A DNA stretch of 5,964 bases from Chitinispirillaceae bacterium (GTDB taxonomy: Bacteria > Fibrobacterota > Chitinivibrionia > Chitinivibrionales > Chitinispirillaceae), in the NCBI GenBank assembly GCA_016926315.1, contig JAFGOU010000284.1, positions 1 through 5,964 of the forward strand, given 5' to 3'. Shown here in pieces: positions 1 to 5,095 of this stretch. The translations under genes were made by a program, and so were the position numbers. Position 1 is the stretch's first letter, and each line of letters opens with the position of its first letter. The notes under the pieces are model-generated. The model saw nothing but the letters and a program-made list of their open reading frames with translations. It was not told where the DNA came from and searched no databases.

Positions 1-218
1 GTGCTCGGCCTGCAGGATTTAATCGTAAAAAATCCGGAGCCCATGGGAACGGTAGTGGAGGTGCACTCCACCGTCAGAAGGTGGCTCCGGCGGGGCGTGG
101 TTGTGCAGAGTGCGGCCTGCAGGGGCGTACGCCCTTTTCCGAAACGCCTTTTTTCCTATCCGGTGTATCGGCTGGAACGGGAAAATGGTAATCATGATTA
201 TATTCCGGAGAATCCGGG
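1..218. other. Intergenic region downstream of tadA, no protein gene supported
   Basis: No convincing coding region is seen here. The frames that stay open on both strands give Arg/Pro-rich or unstructured translations and run into tadA in antisense. The stretch holds a terminator-like stem-loop on the minus strand (27-90), a 12-bp perfect palindrome TAATCATGATTA at 189-200, a second palindrome GGGCGTACGCCC at 123-134, and two copies of GGCCTGCAGG (7-16 and 114-123). It is the trailer of the tadA transcript and might contain a small RNA. I found no SRP RNA core, tRNA T-loop or tmRNA end in it. Confidence 0.6.
27..90 (-). terminator. Intrinsic terminator downstream of tadA
   Basis: On the minus strand, CCGGAGCC (90-83) can pair perfectly with GGCTCCGG (41-34), and the stem is followed at once by ATTTTTT (33-27). 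The 41-nt interior carries a second hairpin, GTGGAG (55-60) with CTCCAC (66-71) around a 5-nt loop. A GC-rich closing stem followed by six Ts is the standard form of a Rho-independent terminator. The plus strand has no T-run after the stem, so termination is minus-directed. It would end the tadA transcript, or a small RNA made from 200 to 27. Confidence 0.6.
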
Positions 219-692
219 TCAGGTTTTTTTCCGCAGTTCCCTGAAAAAGGATTTGAGCAGGGCTGTGCACTCCTGCGCCATGAGGCCGGACGAGGTGTCC
301 GGAAAAAAACCGTATGCCTCTTCGAGCGGTGGGCGGTAATTGCGGGCGGTCACGGCGCCGAGGCGGGGGTCTGATGCAGCATAGACAATGCCGTTGATGC
401 GCGACTGGAGCAGCGCGCCGAGGCACATGATACAGGGCTCCAGGGTTACGTAGATGGTACATCCGTCGAGTCGCCAGGTGGCGAGGCTTGCTGCGGCGGC
501 GGTAATGGCGATGATCTCGGCGTGTGCGGTCGCATCGGCAAGCTTCTCGATACGGTTGTACCCCCGCCCGATGATGGTGCCGTTCTTTTCGATCACCGCG
601 CCGACAGGGACTTCGCCCTCATCGAGCGCCTTGAGAGCTTCCTGATAGGCGTTTTGCATGAAATAGGCGGGAGTGCGCGGTTCGACGATCAT
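219..692 (-). CDS. tadA: tRNA-specific adenosine deaminase TadA
   Basis: Deaminates adenosine 34 to inosine in the anticodon wobble position of tRNA-Arg(ACG), in the cytosol; a zinc enzyme of the cytidine deaminase fold. The 157-residue product shows the full active site: H57-A-E59 (zinc ligand and proton shuttle) and P86-C87-x-x-C90. It also has N46 in GYNR and D108 in ASD. With the ATG at 692 these residues carry the same numbers as in E. coli TadA, which supports this start over an in-frame ATG at 728 that would add 12 unconserved residues. No strong Shine-Dalgarno precedes either start. The C-terminal ECTALLKSFFREL helix is typical. Between residues 113 and 137 the sequence departs from the usual GAxGS region. 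It is transcribed divergently from the membrane protein gene and is probably its own unit ending at the 27-90 terminator. Confidence 0.95.
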   Translation of the reverse strand: MIVEPRTPAYFMQNAYQEALKALDEGEVPVGAVIEKNGTIIGRGYNRIEKLADATAHAEIIAITAAAASLATWRLDGCTIYVTLEPCIMCLGALLQSRINGIVYAASDPRLGAVTARNYRPPLEEAYGFFPDTSSGLMAQECTALLKSFFRELRKKT

Positions 693-804
693 AGGGTGTA
701 ATATACCACCGGCGTACACCCAGGGCATCGGACATTTCTTTCGTATCCAGGCCGTCCCCGCTTTTGCTGGGATGAATTATATTTCAATCCCTCATCACGT
801 TACC
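693..804. other. Divergent spacer between tadA and the membrane protein gene
   Basis: About 110 bp that should hold promoters for both flanking genes. AT-rich -10-like hexamers occur (TATATT at 778-783 on plus; TATATT on minus just upstream of the tadA start), but neither has a matching -35 box at normal spacing. An imperfect hairpin, CCCCGC-TTTT-GCTGGG, lies at 756-771. Its arms pair except for one C-T mismatch, and it resembles the degenerate palindromic intergenic repeats common in proteobacterial genomes. The left boundary assumes tadA starts at 692, and the right boundary is uncertain because the downstream start is uncertain. Confidence 0.4.
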
Positions 805-1797
805 ATGGCACTGGCACTATTCCTTCGAACGTTATTCATGACCGCACGAACCGCACAGGCAGTATCCTGGATTCTCCGGATAACCATTACCGTTCTTTTC
901 GTGGTAATGGTGAACAAGGGCATTACCCGTGAACAAATGGGGCTTTTGGGGGCGCATCTGTCGCCCCTTCTGCTTGCCGGCGCCGTGGCGCTCGGCCTGC
1001 TCTCGCTTTTTTTCCAGCTTCTCCGCTGGCACGCGATACTCGGGATACAGAAATTCAACGTCAGCCTGTACCGCGCCTTTGCCATGTTCGTCTGGGGAAA
1101 CCTGCTTGCATTTATTACGCCGGGACGGGTCGGTGAGTTCGGTCGCGCCATTCGACTTGACGCCGGGCGGAAAGCCGATGCCGTGCTTTCCGTTGCCATC
1201 GATAAGATCGCGGCTGTTGCGGCGACCGTGCTGTTCGGCTGTATCGGCATGGGACTGCAGGTTTTCTTTCTGAAAAGCCGTCCGCCGGACCGTTTGACGC
1301 TCTGCATGGCCGCCCTGGTCATCGGCGTCTCGATTACCGCCGGGGTGATTCTGCTGTTTTCGAAAAACCGTGTCTTTAACCGCGGCAGGATCGGATCTAT
1401 TGCCGCGCACCTGCGAAACCTGACCGGGGCCGCGCCCCGGTATTTCAGCGGGAGCATCATCGGCGCATCACTTTGCGCCCAGGCCGCGCTTCTCGTCCAG
1501 ACATCGCTCATCCTGTTCATGTTCGGCAGCGCTTCGCTCTTTGAGAATATGGTGATCGCCGCCCAGGTCTATGCGTTCATGTTGTTTCTGCCCTTTTTTA
1601 TCGCAAATATCGGGTTGCGGGAATATGCATTCGGGATGATGATCGATAACAGGGGCGTCGGTTTTTCCGGTGCGCTTGACCCGTCGCCGGTGATACTGGG
1701 CGTATCGCTCCTGATCCTTCTTATCAATATCATCCTTCCGGCGGTAACCGGCCTCATTGTCATGCTCATAGACAAAAAGCACCGGAGTACCGTATAA
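805..1797 (+). CDS. LPG-synthase-TM / UPF0104-family integral membrane protein
   Basis: A polytopic inner-membrane protein of about 330 residues with roughly eight hydrophobic segments (about 20-37, 52-72, 90-106, 127-157, 167-186, 215-241, 248-270, 295-323). Two motifs typical of the UPF0104/LPG_synthase_TM family (PF03706) are visible: P-G-R-V-G-E-F-G-R near residues 106-114 and N-I-G-L-R-E-Y near 268-274. In MprF this domain flips aminoacylated phosphatidylglycerol; stand-alone members are often near glycosyltransferases and have proposed roles in lipid or lipid-glycan handling. No cytosolic aminoacyl-transferase domain follows, so lipid lysylation itself is not supported. The start is uncertain: the frame is open from 673, ATGs lie at 772, 805 and 838, and none has a clear Shine-Dalgarno. 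I chose 805 because it gives a family-like length. Its stop overlaps the next start as TAATG, indicating translational coupling with the glycosyltransferase. Confidence 0.85.
   Translation: MALALFLRTLFMTARTAQAVSWILRITITVLFVVMVNKGITREQMGLLGAHLSPLLLAGAVALGLLSLFFQLLRWHAILGIQKFNVSLYRAFAMFVWGNLLAFITPGRVGEFGRAIRLDAGRKADAVLSVAIDKIAAVAATVLFGCIGMGLQVFFLKSRPPDRLTLCMAALVIGVSITAGVILLFSKNRVFNRGRIGSIAAHLRNLTGAAPRYFSGSIIGASLCAQAALLVQTSLILFMFGSASLFENMVIAAQVYAFMLFLPFFIANIGLREYAFGMMIDNRGVGFSGALDPSPVILGVSLLILLINIILPAVTGLIVMLIDKKHRSTV
1784..1787 (+). promoter_or_regulatory. Shine-Dalgarno for the coupled glycosyltransferase start
   Basis: GGAG lies 9 nt before the ATG at 1797, inside the last codons of the membrane protein gene. 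It supports re-initiation at the TAATG overlap. A second in-frame ATG at 1845 is preceded by AAAAGGG with a short spacer and could be an alternative start, removing 16 residues. Confidence 0.5.
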
Positions 1798-3626
1798 TGG
1801 GGGATACGACGCCGGCAGCACCAAAAATTTCGGAAAAGGGAACGATGGCGGATCAGGAGTTTTTCGACCTGTTGTTTTCAACACGACTTGAACAGTGGAC
1901 CCCTCTCCGGCGTCGCCTCCACGAATTTTTCAGCCCTCATGAGATCGAAACCATGCTGCGTGCGGAACGGACCTTTCGAAGCGGCGCCCGGCAGGTGATT
2001 CTGCTGGCATTCGAAAACCGTATTGCATCGCTGGGCGGGCTCGCGCCGGTCATGAAATATCTTCCTCATCATCTCCGGAAAAGGGGTGAGAGGGTCGTTT
2101 TCATAAGCCCGTTCCATGCCGGTCATTCGGGGATGCAACACGCCCTGGGAGCGGGACTCCTGGAAACCTGCATCAAAGACGTGGAGTTCCGCGTTTGTAA
2201 TTATGCGGCAACACTTTCCTGTTATCGCGACACCTCCACCGAGATTCCCTCATATTATCTGGCGATACCGGGCCGTTTCATTGCCGGAGAAAACCCCTAT
2301 TCCTATAAGAATCAGGACGATCTGTTGCTCGATACGCTCGCGTTTGCCGCTGCCGTTCCCTTTGCCCTTGCGCAACTCGGCATGACTGAAAATATCCTGT
2401 TTCACGCGCATGAGTGGGAGACGGCCTCGATTGCCATTACGTCACGGATGGCGGCTATGAGCGCGCTGCTCGGCCAGGTGCGTTCGGTGTTAACGCTTCA
2501 CAACTCCTTTGACCGCAGATTGCCCCCTTCTTTCCAGCGTCTCTTTTTCGGCAGGGAGATCCGGGGTGAAACGGTCCTGCAGTGTACGATTCCCTTTCTC
2601 AATGGTCCGCTCATTGCCGTAAGCACGCCGTTCGCATGCGAAGTGCGCAGCGACCCTCTGCAGAAGACCGTATTTGCCGACCATCTGCAGACCATTTTTT
2701 CAATGAATCCGCCGGTGGGAATTGAAAACGGGATTTTCAGCGATTCGTCGGCGCCATTTTCAACCGCGGTCGTGTCAAGGGCGAAATCGGGTGATTTCGA
2801 CCGGTTGCTGATTCGGAAAAATACCTTCAAAAGGAGATTCGTCAAGACGCTCCAGAATTCGCGAGATGCCCGGATTGAGGGCAAACTGGCGATCGATCCC
2901 TGTGATACCGCCACGCCGGTGTTTTATATGGCCGGCCGCCTCGATTTTATGCAGAAGGGTTTTGACGTGATCTTTCATGCGTTCGAGCGCCTTCCCCGCA
3001 ACAGCGCAAAACTGCTTTTCTGTCCCTCGAGCCGTTCGGGTGGACGGCGGGATGACCTGAGGTTTTTCAGGGAGATCACCGAGCGCTGCTGCGGCGACAT
3101 TGAAATATGGCCGTTTAAAATATCCCGGCGGTTGTATGATCTGTTTTTAAAGGGATCGACCTTTTTGCTCATGCCGTCGCTCTACGAGCCTTTCGGCAGC
3201 GCGAACGAGGGCCTTATGAACGGCACGCCGATCGTGGCGCGGGCAACCGGAGGGCTGTGGCTCCAGGTTAATTCAGCCGTTCCGGTCGCGGTTCCCTCAT
3301 TCTACGGAAATCTCAAGCTGGTGTATGATGACAGTCCGCCGACCGGTATTCTTTTCCGTGAAACGTATTCGGACGATTGCGCGGCAAAAGAGTGGCGGAC
3401 GCTCCTCGATCTTCCTCCGTCGAAGCGCCTGACATTGCCGTTGTATGAAGCGTTGGTGCAGGCAGCCCACGGCGCGCTTCTGAAAGCGATGGAGACCAGT
3501 TCTGAACCGGAAGTCTACGCGTCCCTGATGTATAACGGGATCAGGGAGGTCAGAAAATTTTCCTGGGAACGCGCCGCACGGAAATATATCCGGGTATATG
3601 ACATCGCGGCGAAAAGGGGTCTCTAA
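1797..3626 (+). CDS. Glycogen/starch synthase-like GT-B glycosyltransferase (GT5-related)
   Basis: A 609-residue cytosolic, presumably retaining glycosyltransferase of the GT5/GT3 type. After a charged helical N-terminal part (about 18-65), the first Rossmann domain shows L79-G-G-L-A with PVMKYLP, H203-A-H-E-W, T233-L-H-N and V307-G-I-E-N-G-I, matching glycogen synthase landmarks. The donor domain has G380-R381-L-D-F-M-Q-K387-G, then P460-S-L-Y-E464-P-F-G and T484-G-G-L. R381, K387 and E464 match the donor-phosphate and catalytic residues of E. coli GlgA (R300, K305, E377). The C-terminal SW590-x3-A-x2-Y helix is also family-like. Oddities: Ser78 stands where K-x-G-G-L has its Lys, and the R-to-K spacing is six, as in eukaryotic GT3 enzymes, not five. 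The length exceeds the usual roughly 480 residues. Glycogen synthesis is possible, but coupling to a membrane protein also suggests envelope glycan work. The sugar donor is unknown. No clear terminator follows. Confidence 0.85.
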   Translation: MGDTTPAAPKISEKGTMADQEFFDLLFSTRLEQWTPLRRRLHEFFSPHEIETMLRAERTFRSGARQVILLAFENRIASLGGLAPVMKYLPHHLRKRGERVVFISPFHAGHSGMQHALGAGLLETCIKDVEFRVCNYAATLSCYRDTSTEIPSYYLAIPGRFIAGENPYSYKNQDDLLLDTLAFAAAVPFALAQLGMTENILFHAHEWETASIAITSRMAAMSALLGQVRSVLTLHNSFDRRLPPSFQRLFFGREIRGETVLQCTIPFLNGPLIAVSTPFACEVRSDPLQKTVFADHLQTIFSMNPPVGIENGIFSDSSAPFSTAVVSRAKSGDFDRLLIRKNTFKRRFVKTLQNSRDARIEGKLAIDPCDTATPVFYMAGRLDFMQKGFDVIFHAFERLPRNSAKLLFCPSSRSGGRRDDLRFFREITERCCGDIEIWPFKISRRLYDLFLKGSTFLLMPSLYEPFGSANEGLMNGTPIVARATGGLWLQVNSAVPVAVPSFYGNLKLVYDDSPPTGILFRETYSDDCAAKEWRTLLDLPPSKRLTLPLYEALVQAAHGALLKAMETSSEPEVYASLMYNGIREVRKFSWERAARKYIRVYDIAAKRGL

Positions 3627-3693
3627 AGCAGAATTCAAACCGGGAAACCAGAAAAACGTTCTTTTAAAACCGGATTTTTTTGAGGCGATCTGT

Positions 3694-3723
3694 TTGACAA
3701 CGAGCCTTCCTGCGTACTATACT
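3694..3723 (+). promoter_or_regulatory. Sigma-70-type promoter for the tailed membrane protein
   Basis: A perfect -35 hexamer TTGACA (3694-3699) is followed after 18 bp by TATACT (3718-3723), five of six matches to the -10 consensus. Transcription would begin near 3730 and leave a leader of about 75 nt before the ATG at 3805. This indicates the downstream gene can be expressed independently of the glycosyltransferase unit, although no strong terminator separates them. Confidence 0.7.
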
Positions 3724-3786
3724 ATGAGCGTATGTGGGCAGTTGGCAGAGGTATCGGACAAACGTTCCAGGCCGTTAAGCGTTAAA

Positions 3787-3798
3787 GAGGGGAAAGGA
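3787..3798 (+). promoter_or_regulatory. Strong Shine-Dalgarno fixing the start at 3805
   Basis: A purine-rich run includes GAGGGG (3787-3792) and AAGGA (3794-3798), the latter 6 nt before the ATG at 3805. The frame stays open upstream to an ATG at 3598, but that would overlap the glycosyltransferase gene and lie upstream of the promoter at 3694, so 3805 is the start. Confidence 0.8.
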
Positions 3799-3804
3799 AA
3801 AAAT

Positions 3805-5004
3805 ATGTCTCACGTGTTGGCATTGGTACCGGGTTTTATCGTAGGATGCATGACCGTATTGCTCGCATGGGGAATATGCGCACTCATCAGCGGCAAGATG
3901 CGACAGAAAAAGCTCGCGCGAAAAGAGGAAATTATCTCCTCCATTGAAACCAGATGGACCGATGTCGACAGCATCGTCTCATCATACCGCCAGGGTCGTC
4001 TTTCCAGGGATGCCTTTAAAAATGAGCTGGCACAGAAGCTTGAAGCGATCAACCGGCTCTATAAACCCTCCCGGCATCAGCTGGATCTGTATTTCGCGAA
4101 ATATACCGAAAGGCTTCTCGAAGACAACGAAGCCTTTTTAATCGGGGAGGTACCTGCCGCCGCTTTCAAGGAAGTTCCGGAACCTGATTCGACCATTTTT
4201 CAGGAACCGGAGCAGGCGGCCGTTGCCCCCGTGCAGGAACCTGAGGTGGAAACGGGCATTCATCCGTCGCCGGATCAGCGTTTTGAAGCAGACAGGGCTG
4301 AAGAAACGGCCGTGCCGGAGGCGGTGTTTGAATCGGATCGTGAAATACCGTCAGATGCCGAACCAGCCGCGATCGATGAGGAACCGGTCATAACCGCCAT
4401 GGCCGAATCATCGAGCGAAGCGTCTGATATCCTGCCGATCGAAACGTTCATGGAAATGGAAACCGGTATGGGCATGGCTGAGGAACCGGTCACGCCTTCC
4501 GGGGAGAGCGGAATAGAAGATGCCTTTCCCGAGTTGCCGGCGTCAATGGAAACGCCGACCCCTTATGTGGCTGAGGAGACGGGTTTGCAGCAGCAGCCGC
4601 TTCCCGAGACGAATGGGCAGGCGCAACCCGAGGAGCTGGAGCCGGTGTTTGACAGCGGCGAATCCGTAGTGGTGCCGCAGCAGGAGCTGCCGCCGTTTCC
4701 TGAAGAAACCATGATGGATCAGCCGGCCGTTGCGTATGCCCCGGAGCCTTCACCCGAGCCGGAACCGCTGCCGCCCCCGCCCTCATTCATACCTTCTTCA
4801 CTCGAGCGCAGGCCGGGATACAAGAGAGACGAGACCGTTGAACCGGCAACGATTTACGATATAGAGGCCGAGACCATAATCGCCGACAGGAGCGAGATCA
4901 TGGGGACCAAGAAACCGGCAAAGGATGAGTCGTCCCGGAGCGGCCTGGGCATTACGGGTGACGATATCAGCGACCAGCTTGACAATTTCTTTAATATAAA
5001 GTAA
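3805..5004 (+). CDS. Single-pass membrane protein with long acidic Pro/Glu-rich linker and conserved-looking C-terminal peptide
   Basis: I do not recognise a named family. The 399-residue product begins with one hydrophobic segment (about 5-30), followed by a positive cluster K31-x-x-x-K-K-x-x-R-K. By the positive-inside rule the rest is cytoplasmic, making this an N-terminally anchored protein. Residues 33-115 are charged and predicted helical, possibly coiled coil (EEIISSIETRW, LAQKLEAINRLY). Residues about 116-335 are low-complexity, rich in Glu, Pro and Ala, with repeated E-P and P-E pairs, and are almost certainly disordered. The end looks ordered again: residues 348-368 (A-T-I-Y-D-I-E-A-E-T-I-I) and a final G385-D-D-I-S-D-Q-L-D-N-F-F-N-I-K. 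The design suggests a tether that presents a C-terminal binding peptide to a cytoplasmic partner (inference). It has its own promoter at 3694 and ends at the 5024-5065 hairpin. Confidence 0.8.
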   Translation: MSHVLALVPGFIVGCMTVLLAWGICALISGKMRQKKLARKEEIISSIETRWTDVDSIVSSYRQGRLSRDAFKNELAQKLEAINRLYKPSRHQLDLYFAKYTERLLEDNEAFLIGEVPAAAFKEVPEPDSTIFQEPEQAAVAPVQEPEVETGIHPSPDQRFEADRAEETAVPEAVFESDREIPSDAEPAAIDEEPVITAMAESSSEASDILPIETFMEMETGMGMAEEPVTPSGESGIEDAFPELPASMETPTPYVAEETGLQQQPLPETNGQAQPEELEPVFDSGESVVVPQQELPPFPEETMMDQPAVAYAPEPSPEPEPLPPPPSFIPSSLERRPGYKRDETVEPATIYDIEAETIIADRSEIMGTKKPAKDESSRSGLGITGDDISDQLDNFFNIK

Positions 5005-5023
5005 CGGTTTTACGGTATTTGAA

Positions 5024-5065
5024 AGCAGAGGCCCTTTCCGCTCATAGGCGGAAAGGGCCTCTGCT
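5024..5065. terminator. Perfect 18-bp hairpin, likely bidirectional terminator
   Basis: AGCAGAGGCCCTTTCCGC (5024-5041) is perfectly complementary to 5048-5065, with a 6-nt loop TCATAG. It sits between two convergent genes, 19 bp after one stop codon and 30 bp after the other, which is the usual place for a shared terminator. The T-run is weak on both sides: TATTGG on plus, and TTTCAAAT on minus. The minus direction, serving the activator gene, is therefore the better intrinsic terminator. Confidence 0.7.
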
Positions 5066-5095
5066 ATTGGCAACACGAGCGGCACGGCGCATGCG

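Noticed and set aside
1..218. SRP RNA, tRNA or tmRNA beside tadA
   Set aside because: The conserved SRP core (GGAAGGAAGCA-like), the tRNA T-loop GTTCGA and the tmRNA 3' end are all absent on both strands.
1..339. Open frame on the plus strand from the window edge, 112 codons
   Set aside because: It runs 120 bp antisense into tadA, has no recognisable domain, and its GTG start is only the window edge. Its composition looks like an antisense shadow.
19..462. Minus-strand open frame overlapping the 3' end of tadA in another frame
   Set aside because: Arg/Pro/His-rich shadow translation overlapping a confidently identified gene; it also spans the terminator stem.
795..1520. Two long antisense frames within the membrane protein gene
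   Set aside because: Both are opposite a gene with clear membrane segments and family motifs; the antisense translations are Arg/Ser/Ala- or Arg/Glu/Lys-rich with no domain.
3636..3681. Terminator after the glycosyltransferase gene (CCGGATTTTTTT near 3670-3681)
   Set aside because: A T-run is present, but I could not find a GC-rich stem immediately before it; the two CCGG copies do not extend into complementary arms.
4027..4045. TGGCAC-type element as a sigma-54 promoter for the neighbouring activator
   Set aside because: The -12 half is shifted by one base and the site lies inside a coding region; other TGGCA matches (near 811 and 1028) also lack a TTGC at the right distance.
4490..4786. 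Ala/Pro/Arg-rich antisense frame within the tailed membrane protein gene
   Set aside because: It is the reverse complement of Glu/Pro-rich low-complexity codons, which keep antisense frames open by chance.
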